A stretch of 49,123 nucleotides of DNA, taken from Helicobacteraceae bacterium (GTDB lineage Bacteria; Campylobacterota; Campylobacteria; Campylobacterales; SZUA-545). The DNA lies in assembly GCA_031260125.1 (NCBI GenBank), contig JAIRKM010000002.1:1-49123 (forward strand). The letters are read 5' to 3'. The notes beneath the pieces are model-generated. The model was not told where the DNA came from and ran no database searches. It saw only the letters and a program-made list of their open reading frames with translations. This document shows, one piece after another, positions 27,535-41,295 of this stretch. The position numbers were made by a program, and so were the translations under genes. Each line of letters opens with the position of its first letter. Positions within the stretch are counted from its first letter, which is position 1.

Positions 27535-28548
27535 CTAAACCACCACCCTTGGAATGCTGCCGCTAAGGCGTACCAACGCCTCGTAGCTGATCGTCCCTCG
27601 CAGGTCGGCGAGTTTTTTCGCGTCGTCCATAAGGCAGATTTGCTCCCGATCGCTACGTACGATAACGCTGTCCATGCTGACGCGCCCTAGCAGTTTCTCT
27701 CCGTCGGGCGTCTCGTAGCCCTCGCCGCCGTTTAGACGCAAAAAACCGTCTCCGTAGCCCACGTCATACGCTCCGGCGTTAAAATCGCCTTCGGCGCGAA
27801 ACGCTCCGGCGTATCCCGCCCGATCCCCCTTCTCAAAGCGCCGTCTCGAAACGCGATCCGCCCAAAGCGACAAGACGGGCTTCAGTTCCGGCAGCGTAAA
27901 TGGTGCGTCCAGATCGCAATAGCCGTACGCCGCGATTCCGACACGCACAGAGTCGTACTTCGCGCCGTCTTTCGCCCTAAAAAGCCCCGCGCTGTTGTAG
28001 AGGTGAAACTTAAAAGGCTCAAGCCGGAGGCGATCTGCGGCTTTAAGCGCTATATCGCGCGCGCGGCTGAAGTTTTTCTCCTGCCAGAAGAATTCGCTCG
28101 ACAAAACATCAGCCGATCGCAAATGCGAAAAGATAGCGCGGATGAGGACTCCATTCGCCGACAGGCGCTCGATTGCGCCCTCCAAATCGCGCAGCGCGAT
28201 ACCGTTTCTATGCATTCCGGTGTCTACTTTTATGTGTACTTTTGACCCCTCCGGCGCAAGAGGTTCAATGTCGTTTACGGCAAAGCTGATATGCGGCGGC
28301 GCTTTTTGCGCCCGATCGGAAAGCACCAGCACTTCGTCAAAAAGAGGCGCGATCTTTTCGGCTTCCGCAAGATTGCGCACGATGGCAAACCTTACGCCGT
28401 AGTCCGCGCACAGCGGAGCTATTTGCGCTAGTCCGTGTCCATACGCGTTATCTTTCAGTACAACGCCGATCTTCTCAATGCCGCAGCGATCTCCTATCTG
28501 TGAAAGATTGTGAAAAAGCGCCGATCGGCTCAATTTAATCAACGACAT
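27535..28548 (-). CDS. alr: Alr, alanine racemase
   Basis: 337 residues. It makes D-alanine for peptidoglycan. The PLP Lys is in VVLKDNAYGHGL; HIKVDTGMHRNG, YDSVRVGIAAYG, the second catalytic Tyr in GYAGAF, and VSMDSVIV follow. ATG 28548 has GAGGA 7 bases upstream and gives the family start; the frame to 28590 adds nothing useful. Divergent from thrC with overlapping -10 boxes at 28571-28583. Confidence 0.93.
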   Translation of the reverse strand: MSLIKLSRSALFHNLSQIGDRCGIEKIGVVLKDNAYGHGLAQIAPLCADYGVRFAIVRNLAEAEKIAPLFDEVLVLSDRAQKAPPHISFAVNDIEPLAPEGSKVHIKVDTGMHRNGIALRDLEGAIERLSANGVLIRAIFSHLRSADVLSSEFFWQEKNFSRARDIALKAADRLRLEPFKFHLYNSAGLFRAKDGAKYDSVRVGIAAYGYCDLDAPFTLPELKPVLSLWADRVSRRRFEKGDRAGYAGAFRAEGDFNAGAYDVGYGDGFLRLNGGEGYETPDGEKLLGRVSMDSVIVRSDREQICLMDDAKKLADLRGTISYEALVRLSGSIPRVVV

Positions 28549-28570
28549 CTTTGTATCCTCAAAAACGCGC

Positions 28571-28583
28571 ATTGTAGTAAAAT
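28571..28583. promoter_or_regulatory. Overlapping divergent -10 boxes for alr and thrC
   Basis: The 13 bases ATTGTAGTAAAAT read TAAAAT on the + strand (28578-28583, 32 bp before the thrC ATG) and TACAAT on the - strand (28576-28571, 23 bp before the alr ATG). The two promoters would be back to back. Confidence 0.5.
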
Positions 28584-28614
28584 CGCGCAAAAAAATAATT
28601 CATTAAGGATCGCC

Positions 28615-30054
28615 ATGCGTCTTTTCCCCACCCGCCTAAACGATCGTGAAGCCACCTTCTCGCAGGCTGTGCTGGAACCTATGTCTGCTCGCGGAGGACT
28701 TTACGCGCCAAAAGAACTGCCCGTCTTTTCAAGGGAGGAGCAGCGGGATATGTCCGCGCTTTCATACGCGCATCTGGCCAAACGGGTGATCAAAAAACTG
28801 GAGATCGATATTGACGATGCCGTTATAGAACTAGCGCTTGAAAGCTACGCGCTCTTCGACGATCCAAACGATCCGGCGCCGCTTAAAGAGATTGGAAACG
28901 ATCTTTTTGTATGCGAGCTGTGGCACGGACCGACGCGATCGTTTAAGGATATGGCGCTCTGCCCATTTGGAAGGCTTCTAGGAGAGATTGCGGCAAAGAG
29001 GGACGAAAGGCTGCTGATCTTAACCGCCACCAGCGGCGATACGGGGCCGGCGGCGCTGAAAAGCTTCTCTGGCGCGGACAATATCGATGTCGTATGCCTC
29101 TACCCACACGGCAAGACAAGCAGGGTTCAGGAGTTGCAGATGATAAGCCAGAAAGCGCCGAATTTGAAAGTAATCGCGATCGAGGGTGATTTTGACGACG
29201 CGCAGAACGCGCTTAAAAAGCTGCTTTCCAGTGAGAGATTCAAGGGTGCGCTCAAGCGGCGGAAGATAAGGGTAAGCGCGGCAAATTCGATAAATTTCGG
29301 GCGGATTCTATTTCAGATCATCTACCACGTCAGAAGCGCCCTCGCGCTGGGCGAGCCGATCGACATTATCATTCCCAGCGGAAATTTTGGCAATGCGCTA
29401 GGCGCGTTCTATGCCCGCAAGATGGGTTTTCCCATAGGCACGATCGTCGTGTCGAGCAACAGCAACAACGTCTTAACCGATCTCATTATGAGCGGTCGAT
29501 ACGATCTGCGCGAACGGCATTTGGTTAAAACCACCTCTCCCGCGATGGATATTCTCAAATCAAGCAATGTGGAAAGGGTGATCTTTGATCTCTTTGGGTG
29601 TGAGCGCGCAAACGAGATATTTACTTCGCTGGAAAACGAGCGGTTTTTTGCTTTAAGCGAGGAGGAGCTTAGCGTTATGCAGGGCATTTTTGAGGCGGCG
29701 TGGTCAAGTGAGGAGATGGTAGATAAGGCGCTTTTTGAGAGCGCGAAAAACGGATATATCATCGATCCCCACACCGCTACTTGCATACGTTCCGCGTGGC
29801 TTGGAAACTCCAAAAAGAAGGTGATATGCTCCACCGCTGAATGGACAAAGTTCGCTCCGACGCTGCAAAGGGCGCTCAATCTCGGCGCGGGCGGCGACGA
29901 AGATGCGCTAAAGAGAATAAGCGCCGAGTTTAACGCTCCCGTCAATGGGTCTATAACGGCGCTGTTTGAAAGAGAGTATGCGAATGTGCCGCCGATTCGC
30001 GCAGAGGAGATCGAAGAGAAGATAGTTGATTTTATTGCCTTGCGCGATCGTTAA
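28615..30054 (+). CDS. thrC: ThrC, threonine synthase
   Basis: 479 residues, the long bacterial form. It converts O-phosphohomoserine to threonine with PLP. The PLP Lys is in GPTRSFKDMAL, the substrate-binding TATSGDTGPAALKSF follows, and the cofactor loop is SGNFGNALGAFYARKMG. ATG 28615 has AAGGA 6 bases upstream; the in-frame extension to 28510 lies in the alr start. Immediately followed by the SRP RNA gene. Confidence 0.95.
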   Translation: MRLFPTRLNDREATFSQAVLEPMSARGGLYAPKELPVFSREEQRDMSALSYAHLAKRVIKKLEIDIDDAVIELALESYALFDDPNDPAPLKEIGNDLFVCELWHGPTRSFKDMALCPFGRLLGEIAAKRDERLLILTATSGDTGPAALKSFSGADNIDVVCLYPHGKTSRVQELQMISQKAPNLKVIAIEGDFDDAQNALKKLLSSERFKGALKRRKIRVSAANSINFGRILFQIIYHVRSALALGEPIDIIIPSGNFGNALGAFYARKMGFPIGTIVVSSNSNNVLTDLIMSGRYDLRERHLVKTTSPAMDILKSSNVERVIFDLFGCERANEIFTSLENERFFALSEEELSVMQGIFEAAWSSEEMVDKALFESAKNGYIIDPHTATCIRSAWLGNSKKKVICSTAEWTKFAPTLQRALNLGAGGDEDALKRISAEFNAPVNGSITALFEREYANVPPIRAEEIEEKIVDFIALRDR

Positions 30055-30066
30055 AGCCGTTTTGCA

Positions 30067-30072
30067 TATAAT
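30067..30072 (+). promoter_or_regulatory. -10 box of the SRP RNA gene
   Basis: Perfect TATAAT six bases before the predicted 5' end of the SRP RNA at 30078. Confidence 0.6.
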
Positions 30073-30077
30073 TGACC

Positions 30078-30182
30078 GCTTCTTTTCAGACCTGTGCAAC
30101 GATTTTGCCAGTCACCGGGTCAGGCGGGGAACCGAGCAGCCCAGCTTTCAGTGTTGTGTGCCGCAGCCATCTGGAAAGAAGC
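30078..30182 (+). ncRNA. ffs: Signal recognition particle RNA (4.5S type)
   Basis: About 105 nt with a terminal helix: 30078-30090 (GCTTCTTTTCAGA) pairs with 30170-30182 (TCTGGAAAGAAGC) apart from one G-U. The core has the conserved SRP domain-IV pattern: GGTCAGG, a GGGA-type tetraloop in CGGGGAACCG, and AGCAGCC (about 30118-30142). This is the Ffh-binding hairpin of the short bacterial SRP RNA that targets nascent membrane proteins. A TATAAT lies 6 bases upstream of the helix. No U-rich terminator is obvious after it. Confidence 0.88.
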
Positions 30183-30203
30183 CTTTGGCTTGATCTGTAT
30201 CAC

Positions 30204-34785
<4,582 letters not shown>

Positions 34786-34910
34786 GCTTGCTCCTTTAAT
34801 TCTTTATAGTAACCGTAGTAGACGGCGTGAAAACGTGAAAAAGCCTCTTGCGGCGCGTTCGCTTCGGCGATTTTTGGTTTTTGAGATTTTACAATTATTC
34901 ACATTATGGA
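34786..34910. other. oriC2: dnaN-dnaA intergenic region, likely oriC part 2
   Basis: 125 bp with TTATTCACA at 34895-34903, next to the dnaA stop, and two close CGTGAAAA repeats at about 34827-34840 (reverse strand TTTTCACG), which resemble weak DnaA boxes. In Helicobacter and relatives the origin is split around dnaA. Confidence 0.55.
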
Positions 34911-36230
34911 TCAGTGCGCGGAGGTGATTTTGCTGGAGAGCTTGTCGATTTGCAGCTTGAAATCGGCGTCGTTGGCGATGATTTGTGAGATTGTCCTTAA
35001 AGCGTGGCTTACAGCTGAATGATCCTTCATTTCAAAGTACTCCGCTATGACCCTCATTGAGTTTTGTGTGAGCTTGTGGGCGAGGAAGATCACCATTCTG
35101 CGGGCGTTTACGATCTGCTTTGTCCTCACCTTGCTGCGAATTTCGCTTGGTCTGCAGTTGAGCTCTTTTGCGACTGTGGTGATGATCTCCTCCATTGTGA
35201 TGTTTTCGCGTTTTTCTTTGATGTAGTCTTTGAGGGTATCCTTGACAAAATCGATTGTAACCGCCTGATTGAGCATGTTGGCGTAGGCTCTGATCCTGAT
35301 CAGCGCTCCTTCGATCTCGCGGACATTCTCCTCGAGAATGGTTGCTATATAGTTGACGATCTCCTCGCCGATCTTGATCTGGTCGATCTCACACTTCTTT
35401 TTGATGATTGCGATTTTCGTTTCAAGATCGGGGCGTTGAATGTCCGCTATCATTCCCCACATAAAGCGGCTTTTAAGCCTTTCTTCCAGCCCCGCGATCA
35501 GCTTGGGATTTTTGTCAGCGGTTAGCACGATCTGCTTCTTGTCGTTGTGAAGATCGTTGAAAGTGTTGAAAAACTCCTCCTGCGTGGATTCGCGGGTACT
35601 TAAAAACTGGACGTCATCGATCAGAAAAAAGTCGCAATAGCGGTACTTTTCCCTAAAACGTTCCATCGAGTGGTTGTTTATGTGAAAGATGAATTCGTTG
35701 GTAAATTGATCGCAGGTGCTGTAGATGACATGCTTGTTGTTTTTCACAGCCGCGTTGCCAATAGCCTGTAAAAGGTGTGTTTTTCCCAGCCCGACGCCTC
35801 CATAGATGAAAACGGGGTTATAGAGAATGTCGGGATTTTCACACACCGCCTTAGCGACGGAAAAAGCGAGATCGTTGGATCGCCCGATCACAAAACTTTC
35901 AAAGGTGTAGGAAGGGTTGAGGAGCGTACTTTTGGCGGTCTTTATCTCTTTTTGAAGCACCTCATCAACGCTGATAACGGTTCTTGCCTGCGGATATTTT
36001 ATTTTGATGACCACCTGCGGGACGGTGCCGTTTATCTCTTGAAACGCTCCGGCTATCTTTGAAGAATACTTCGTTTGCACCCATGTAGCAACGTAGGGAT
36101 TGGGCGCGTTCAGGCAGACGCAGTCGGGATATGACTCCTCTTCGGAGTAGGTCAATTGACCGATGTAACGGGAAAATTCGTCGTCTGGAATGCTCTTTTT
36201 TAATTCGTTTTTTACTAGATCAAAAATCAC
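34911..36230 (-). CDS. dnaA: DnaA, chromosomal replication initiator
   Basis: 439 residues, the size of Campylobacter DnaA. Domain I begins IFDLVKNELKKSIPDDEFSRYI; the AAA+ domain has Walker A GGVGLGKTHLLQAIGN, Walker B FFLIDDVQFLS and the arginine-finger region ERLKSRFMWG; the DNA-binding domain IV ends with MKDHSAVSHALRTI. GTG 36230 is chosen because AAGGAG sits 7 bases upstream and because it matches the family N-terminus; the frame to 36338 would overrun the ruvC start. Confidence 0.96.
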   Translation of the reverse strand: MIFDLVKNELKKSIPDDEFSRYIGQLTYSEEESYPDCVCLNAPNPYVATWVQTKYSSKIAGAFQEINGTVPQVVIKIKYPQARTVISVDEVLQKEIKTAKSTLLNPSYTFESFVIGRSNDLAFSVAKAVCENPDILYNPVFIYGGVGLGKTHLLQAIGNAAVKNNKHVIYSTCDQFTNEFIFHINNHSMERFREKYRYCDFFLIDDVQFLSTRESTQEEFFNTFNDLHNDKKQIVLTADKNPKLIAGLEERLKSRFMWGMIADIQRPDLETKIAIIKKKCEIDQIKIGEEIVNYIATILEENVREIEGALIRIRAYANMLNQAVTIDFVKDTLKDYIKEKRENITMEEIITTVAKELNCRPSEIRSKVRTKQIVNARRMVIFLAHKLTQNSMRVIAEYFEMKDHSAVSHALRTISQIIANDADFKLQIDKLSSKITSAH

Positions 36231-36321
36231 CCTCTCTCCTTTTTCAAGTATAAAAATCATAACATATGACTTATTCACATAGTGAAAGCGGCGTGAAAAA
36301 AATTTGTTTAAGGAGACATCT
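36231..36321. other. oriC1: dnaA-ruvC intergenic region, likely oriC part 1
   Basis: AT-rich 91 bp with a TTATTCACA DnaA box at 36271-36279 and a GCGTGAAAA at about 36291-36299 like those on the other side of dnaA. It holds both the dnaA and ruvC ribosome sites and must contain their divergent promoters. The AT-rich stretch could serve as unwinding element. Confidence 0.55.
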
Positions 36322-36798
36322 GTGCTGATTTTGGGCATCGATCCGGGTACCGCAAAATGCGGTTACGCTCTTTTAGAGCTTTTGCAAAAACAGATGAAAC
36401 TGGTTGAGGCCGGCTTCATAAAAATCTCGTCAAATTGCCTTCAGGAACAGATTTGTGAACTTATCGAAGGACTCGATCTCGTTATGAAAAAAGTTAAAAT
36501 TGACGAGGTGGCGGTTGAAGATATTTTCTTCGCCTATAATCCCAAAACTGTGATTAAGCTTGCGCAGTTCCGAGGAGCGCTGGCGCTAAAAATTATTCAG
36601 GAATTCGGCGGTTTTCACGAATATACACCCCTACAGGTGAAAAGATCGGTAACAGGCAAGGGAAAGGCGGCTAAGGAACAGGTGGCATATATGGTTAAAA
36701 TTCTCTTATCGATCAAGCAGGAGATTAAACCGCTTGATATCACCGATGCGATCGCCGTAGCCATTACGCACGCGCAGCGGATTGCGATAGGAAGGTAG
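36322..36798 (+). CDS. ruvC: RuvC, Holliday junction endonuclease
   Basis: 158 residues. It cuts Holliday junctions as a dimer. The acidic active site is visible: Asp in [13 protein letters not shown], Glu in [14 protein letters not shown], and the C-terminal [13 protein letters not shown] with the two last Asp. GTG 36322 follows AAGGAG (36310-36315) by 6 bases; TTG 36304 lies upstream of that site and is rejected. First gene on the rightward side of the origin; the queD ATG follows its stop directly. Confidence 0.94.
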   Translation: MLILGIDPGTAKCGYALLELLQKQMKLVEAGFIKISSNCLQEQICELIEGLDLVMKKVKIDEVAVEDIFFAYNPKTVIKLAQFRGALALKIIQEFGGFHEYTPLQVKRSVTGKGKAAKEQVAYMVKILLSIKQEIKPLDITDAIAVAITHAQRIAIGR

Positions 36799-37338
36799 AT
36801 GATCATACGAAAACTTTTCCGGTTTGAAAGCGCGCACATCTTGAGAGGCGCGCAGGACGTGCGGTGCAGAGAGAGTATTCACGGGCATAGCTACAAGGTG
36901 GAATTGCTGCTTGCGTCGAACCGCTTCAAGGAGGGGCAGCTTGTCCTTGATTTTACGCACGTAAAGGAGATGATCGAGCTTTTTATCGACGCTTTTGATC
37001 ACTCGATCGCCCTCTGGAAGGACGATCGCGCCGAATTTATTGAGGCGATGAAAAAATTCAGCAGCCGGTGGGTGATCTTGGGCGTCAATCCCAGCGCCGA
37101 GCAGTTTGCGCGGGTGATCTTCTGGTTTGCCCGCCGCGCCTTGGCGCAAGAGCGGGAGATCTCTGTTTACAGCGTGATCGTTCATGAGACCGAAAGCGGT
37201 TACGCTCAGGCGTTTTTGGAAGATGTAAACAATGAGAGCATGGGGGCGATTCGCGCCGAGGATTTTGCCTTTTCAAGAGAGATTCTGGACAATAACGACA
37301 GCATAAGGCGTTTCGCCGACATATCAGGGGCAGCATGA
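36799..37338 (+). CDS. queD: QueD-like 6-carboxytetrahydropterin synthase
   Basis: 179 residues, longer than the ~120 of E. coli QueD. It belongs to the PTPS/QueD family of queuosine precursor synthesis. Zinc His ligands are in FESAHIL and SIHGHSYKVE, the catalytic Cys is in DVRCRES just before, LDFTHVKEMI and FDHSIAL follow, then NPSAEQFARVIFWFA and the Glu of VHETESGYA. The extra ~25 residues at the C-terminus are acidic. Overlaps the next gene by 4 bases. Confidence 0.85.
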   Translation: MIIRKLFRFESAHILRGAQDVRCRESIHGHSYKVELLLASNRFKEGQLVLDFTHVKEMIELFIDAFDHSIALWKDDRAEFIEAMKKFSSRWVILGVNPSAEQFARVIFWFARRALAQEREISVYSVIVHETESGYAQAFLEDVNNESMGAIRAEDFAFSREILDNNDSIRRFADISGAA

Positions 37339-38462
37339 AACAGGACACAAAGCTCATTCACGGCGGTTTTGACCGCGACGCGGTAACGGGCGCGATCAAC
37401 GCTTCAATCTCCGTCTCCTCCACCTTTGATCAGAGGGACGTTACGCAGGAGCAGGAGTACGACTACGCGAGAAGCTCAAACCCGACTAGAAAAGCATTGG
37501 AAGAGACGATCGCGTTTTTAGAAGGAGGATCGAAGGGATATGCCTTTTCCAGCGGCATGGCGGCTGTCGCCAGCGTGCTTGGCATATTCGCCGCGGGCGA
37601 TCATATTGTAACGGCGGAAGATATTTACGGCGGAAGCTACCGCATATTAAACACCTTTTACAAGCGGTGGGGTCTGGATCATACCGCTGTAAACGCCTCC
37701 GACGCGGAGGCGATCAGACGCGCGATTAAACCCGCCACCAAGGCGCTGTTTTTGGAGACGCCTTCCAATCCGCTGCTGAAAATAACCGATCTGAGAGAGG
37801 CGGTTGCGATTGCGAAGGAAAGGGGGCTTTTAACCATTGTGGATAATACCTTTATGACGCCTTTGCTACAGCGCCCGATCGAGCTTGGCGCGGACATCGT
37901 AATACATTCGGCGACCAAATTCCTAGGAGGGCACAGCGACGTGGTTTTTGGGCTGGCGGTAACCGCGTCGGAGAAGATCGGCAAGCTGGTCTATGCCGTT
38001 CAGAACGGCTTTGGCGCGGTACCCTCCCCTTTTGACTGCTTTCTCGTACTGCGTGGGATCAAGACTTTGAAGGCGAGACTTTCTATCGAGGAGCAAAACG
38101 CCCGAAGGCTTGCGCTCTTTTTGCAATCTCACAAAGAGATCGATCGCGTCTTTTACCCGGAGCTTGGCGATGAAAAAGAGCTTCACCTGTCGCAGGCGGA
38201 AGGATACGGCGCGGTGTTTTCGTTTGAGACAAAGAGGCTCGATCGCGCGCTTGGTTTCCTGAAAAAAACCAGATTATGCGCACGCGCTGTCAGCTTGGGC
38301 GGTGTGGAGACGATAGCCAGCTATCCCGTCCGCATGAGCCACGCGGCGATGCCTTCCGCTCAAAGGGAGAAGTTGGGCATCAGCGAAAGATTGATTAGAA
38401 TATCGGCTGGATTAGAAAATATCGACGATCTGCTGGAAGATTTTGAAAGGGCATTACGATGA
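37335..38462 (+). CDS. Cys/Met-metabolism PLP enzyme (cystathionine gamma-synthase/lyase-like), copy 1
   Basis: 375 residues. Fold-type I PLP enzyme of transsulfuration: DYARSSNPTRKALEETIAFLEGG, FSSGMAAVASVL, the cofactor Tyr in AEDIYGGSYR, Asp in TIVDNTFMTP, and the Schiff-base Lys in IHSATKFLGGHSDVV. SLGGVETIASYP near the end contacts substrate. Family members make or cleave cystathionine or use O-acylhomoserine; the exact reaction cannot be fixed by eye. Cotranscribed with copy 2, so one may act as synthase and the other as lyase (inference). The name metB would be plausible. Confidence 0.85.
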   Translation: MKQDTKLIHGGFDRDAVTGAINASISVSSTFDQRDVTQEQEYDYARSSNPTRKALEETIAFLEGGSKGYAFSSGMAAVASVLGIFAAGDHIVTAEDIYGGSYRILNTFYKRWGLDHTAVNASDAEAIRRAIKPATKALFLETPSNPLLKITDLREAVAIAKERGLLTIVDNTFMTPLLQRPIELGADIVIHSATKFLGGHSDVVFGLAVTASEKIGKLVYAVQNGFGAVPSPFDCFLVLRGIKTLKARLSIEEQNARRLALFLQSHKEIDRVFYPELGDEKELHLSQAEGYGAVFSFETKRLDRALGFLKKTRLCARAVSLGGVETIASYPVRMSHAAMPSAQREKLGISERLIRISAGLENIDDLLEDFERALR

Positions 38463-39565
38463 AAAAAGACTCTCTGTGCGTTCACGGCGCTTACTATTTT
38501 GACGAAAAGACGGGAGCTGTGAGCGCGCCGATCTATCAAAGCGCGCCGTTTCGCCACCCAAAGCTGGGCGTCTCGACGGGGTTTGACTACTCACGCTCCA
38601 TAAATCCCACGAGAACCACGCTGGAAATGACCATAGCGAAGCTGGAGGGAGCGGAATATGGATTGGCGTTTGCGAGCGGGATGGGCGCAATCAGCGCGAT
38701 CGCCAAACTCTTTGCCCCTAAGGATCACGTCGTTGTCAGCAGCGATCTCTATGGCGGCACATACCGCCTTTTTCACGAGTACTACGAAAAGTACGGCATC
38801 GAATTCAGCTTTGTTGATACCAGCGATCCAGAGATGCTAAGAAGCGCGATCAGGCGCGACACAAAGGCGTTTTTTATAGAGACTCCGTCGAATCCGATGA
38901 TGAAGATCAGCGATATTCAGGAGTGCGCGAACTTGATCCACCACTTGGGCGGGATTTTGATCGTGGACAATACCTTTTTAACCCCCTATTTCCAAAACCC
39001 GCTGGAATTTGGCGCGGATATCGTCGTTCACTCCGCCAGCAAATATCTAAGCGGCCACAATGACACGCTCGCGGGGCTGATCGCGCTTTGCGATGAAGGT
39101 TTGGAGGCGCAGTTGAGAGAGGCGCAAAAAAGCGAGGGGGCGAGCCTCTCTCCCTTTGACGCGTGGCTTGTTATGCGCGGCATCAAGACATTGGCGCTTC
39201 GCATGGAAAAGCACCATCAAAACGGCGTTGCCGTCAGCGAGTTTCTGCTTGGGCACAAAGAGGTGGAAAAGGTTTTTTACGCGGCGAGGCACAAGCAGTC
39301 GCGTGGCGGCAACGGAATGGTCTCCTTTTACGTGAAGGATCGGGCAAAAGCTGAAAGCGTTTTGGAGAGGGTGGAGATGATCCTTTTTGCGGAAAGTTTG
39401 GGCGGGGTAGAGTCGCTGATCACCTATCCGCTCGTTCAAACACACGGCGCGATTCCGGAGGAGATGCGAAACGCCGTCGGCGTAAACGATCGGCTGCTTC
39501 GCCTGTCGTGCGGCATAGAAAACGCGGAAGATATTATCCGCGATCTTGATCGGGCGCTGTCGTAA
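38459..39565 (+). CDS. Cys/Met-metabolism PLP enzyme (cystathionine lyase-like), copy 2
   Basis: 368 residues, same family as the gene before it but clearly diverged: DYSRSINPTRTTLEMTIAKLEGA, FASGMGAISAI, SSDLYGGTYRLF, LIVDNTFLTPYF and the Lys in VHSASKYLSGHNDTLAGL. SLGGVESLITYPLVQTH is also conserved. The GHND in place of GHSD and the SASKYLSG variant separate it from copy 1. The ATGA overlap with copy 1 shows tight coupling. Probably cystathionine or homocysteine metabolism; the name metC would be plausible but unproven. Confidence 0.82.
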   Translation: MKKDSLCVHGAYYFDEKTGAVSAPIYQSAPFRHPKLGVSTGFDYSRSINPTRTTLEMTIAKLEGAEYGLAFASGMGAISAIAKLFAPKDHVVVSSDLYGGTYRLFHEYYEKYGIEFSFVDTSDPEMLRSAIRRDTKAFFIETPSNPMMKISDIQECANLIHHLGGILIVDNTFLTPYFQNPLEFGADIVVHSASKYLSGHNDTLAGLIALCDEGLEAQLREAQKSEGASLSPFDAWLVMRGIKTLALRMEKHHQNGVAVSEFLLGHKEVEKVFYAARHKQSRGGNGMVSFYVKDRAKAESVLERVEMILFAESLGGVESLITYPLVQTHGAIPEEMRNAVGVNDRLLRLSCGIENAEDIIRDLDRALS

Positions 39566-39576
39566 AAACGCTGCTG

Positions 39577-39582
39577 TAAAAT
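39577..39582 (+). promoter_or_regulatory. -10 box candidate for ilvD
   Basis: TGCTGTAAAATACG gives TAAAAT 36 bp before the ilvD ATG. It resembles the -10 sites upstream of thrC and ribA; no -35 is evident. Confidence 0.4.
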
Positions 39583-39618
39583 ACGCGAAGATTTTTTATC
39601 CGGCGCCGAGGAGGGTTT

Positions 39619-41295
39619 ATGCGAAGCGACATCATCAAAAGAGGCTACGAGAGGACGCCGCACCGCGCGCTGCTGAGAGCGACGGGTTTGACGGACGAGG
39701 ATTTTGACAAGCCGTTTATCGGCATCGCAAACAGCGTTGTCGATATTATCCCCGGACACTTTTTCCTGCGCGAATACTCTCGCATTGTAAAAGAGGAGAT
39801 CAAAAAAGCGGGAGGCGTTGCGTTTGAATTTAACACGATCGGGGTGGACGATGGCATAGCGATGGGGCATAGCGGAATGCGCTATTCGCTTCCAAGTCGC
39901 GAGTTGATCGCCGATTCGGTGGAAACGATGGCGAACGCGCACCAGCTTGACGCGCTGATCTGTATTCCAAACTGCGACAAGATCGTGCCGGGAATGGTGA
40001 TGGGCGCGCTGAGGGTAAACGTTCCGACGGTCTTTGTTTCAGGCGGGCCTATGAGGGCGGGGCGGCTCAAAAACGGGACGATCGTCGATTTAACCTCCGC
40101 GTTTGAGGCGGTGGGCAAGAAGGCGCTGGGGCAGATCGGCGACGACGACCTTAAAGAGATCGAGTGCGCGGCCTGTCCGGATGGCGGCAGTTGCAGCGGA
40201 ATGTTCACCGCCAACAGCATGAATGCGCTGTGTGAGGCGATGGGGATCGCTTTGGAGGGCAACGGCACGATACTGGCGCTGACAGAAGAGCGCGAGGAGC
40301 TTTTGCGCAAAGCGGCGCGGAGGATCGTGCAGATGGCCAAAGACAACGCGCCGAAAATTCGGGATATCGTCAATGAAAAGGCGATTCATAACGCCTTTGT
40401 CGTCGATATGGCTATGGGCGGCAGCACCAACACCGTCTTGCACATGCTGGCGATCGCACGGGAGGCGGGCGCCAATTTCGATCTGCGGAAGATTAACGAG
40501 ATCGGAAGGAGGGTCGCGCATATCGCCAAAATAGCGCCCGCGCTTAGCAGCGTGCATATTGAGGATATCCACCGCGCGGGCGGGCTTAGCGCGATCATGA
40601 ACGAAATATCCAAACTAGGAACGCTCCACCTTGAGGCGATCACAGTTGAGGGCGGAACGCTCGGAGATCGGATTAAGAACAAAGCCATCAAGGATACACA
40701 GATCATTCATACGCTGGAGAATCCCTATTCGCAAGGCGGCGGGCTGGCGATCTTGTTTGGCAACCTCGCCGAACAGGGCGCGGTGGTCAAAACGGCGGCA
40801 ATCGATCCGAGAATGCGCGAATTTACCGGCAGGGCGATCTGCTTTAATTCCGAGGCGGAGGCAAGCGCGGCGATCATAAGCGGCGAAATTCACGCTGGAA
40901 ATGTCGTTGTGATCCGCTACGAAGGACCAAAGGGCGGACCGGGAATGCGGGAGATGCTGTCCCCAACAAGCCTGATCATGGGAATGGGGCTGGGCGATAA
41001 GGTAGCGCTGATCACCGACGGCAGATTTTCGGGCGCGACACGCGGCGGCGCAATCGGGCACATCTCGCCGGAAGCTGCGGAAGGCGGGTTGATCGCTCTG
41101 CTGCAAGATGGCGACGAAATCTATATCAACATCGACGCGAATCTGATCGAAGCGCGCTTGAGCGGCGAAGAGATCGCCGCACGCCGCGCACACTTTACGC
41201 CGGTTGCCAAGCCGATCGACTCAAGCTGGCTCAAGCGCTACAGTCTGCTTGTGAGCAACGCCAGCTGCGGCGCGGTCTTGAAAACGGAGATTTGA
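39619..41295 (+). CDS. ilvD: IlvD, dihydroxy-acid dehydratase
   Basis: 558 residues, standard length. Iron-sulfur dehydratase of isoleucine/valine synthesis. The cluster Cys lie in [11 protein letters not shown] and [20 protein letters not shown]; the C-terminal [11 protein letters not shown] and [11 protein letters not shown] segments are typical. ATG 39619 has GAGGAGGG just upstream. A promoter-like TAAAAT precedes it, so it may be its own unit after the met genes. Confidence 0.96.
   Translation: MRSDIIKRGYERTPHRALLRATGLTDEDFDKPFIGIANSVVDIIPGHFFLREYSRIVKEEIKKAGGVAFEFNTIGVDDGIAMGHSGMRYSLPSRELIADSVETMANAHQLDALICIPNCDKIVPGMVMGALRVNVPTVFVSGGPMRAGRLKNGTIVDLTSAFEAVGKKALGQIGDDDLKEIECAACPDGGSCSGMFTANSMNALCEAMGIALEGNGTILALTEEREELLRKAARRIVQMAKDNAPKIRDIVNEKAIHNAFVVDMAMGGSTNTVLHMLAIAREAGANFDLRKINEIGRRVAHIAKIAPALSSVHIEDIHRAGGLSAIMNEISKLGTLHLEAITVEGGTLGDRIKNKAIKDTQIIHTLENPYSQGGGLAILFGNLAEQGAVVKTAAIDPRMREFTGRAICFNSEAEASAAIISGEIHAGNVVVIRYEGPKGGPGMREMLSPTSLIMGMGLGDKVALITDGRFSGATRGGAIGHISPEAAEGGLIALLQDGDEIYINIDANLIEARLSGEEIAARRAHFTPVAKPIDSSWLKRYSLLVSNASCGAVLKTEI

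Noticed and set aside
40090-41193. Leftward frames of 160 and 192 codons opposite ilvD
   Set aside because: Antisense shadows of ilvD, with no motifs or ribosome sites.
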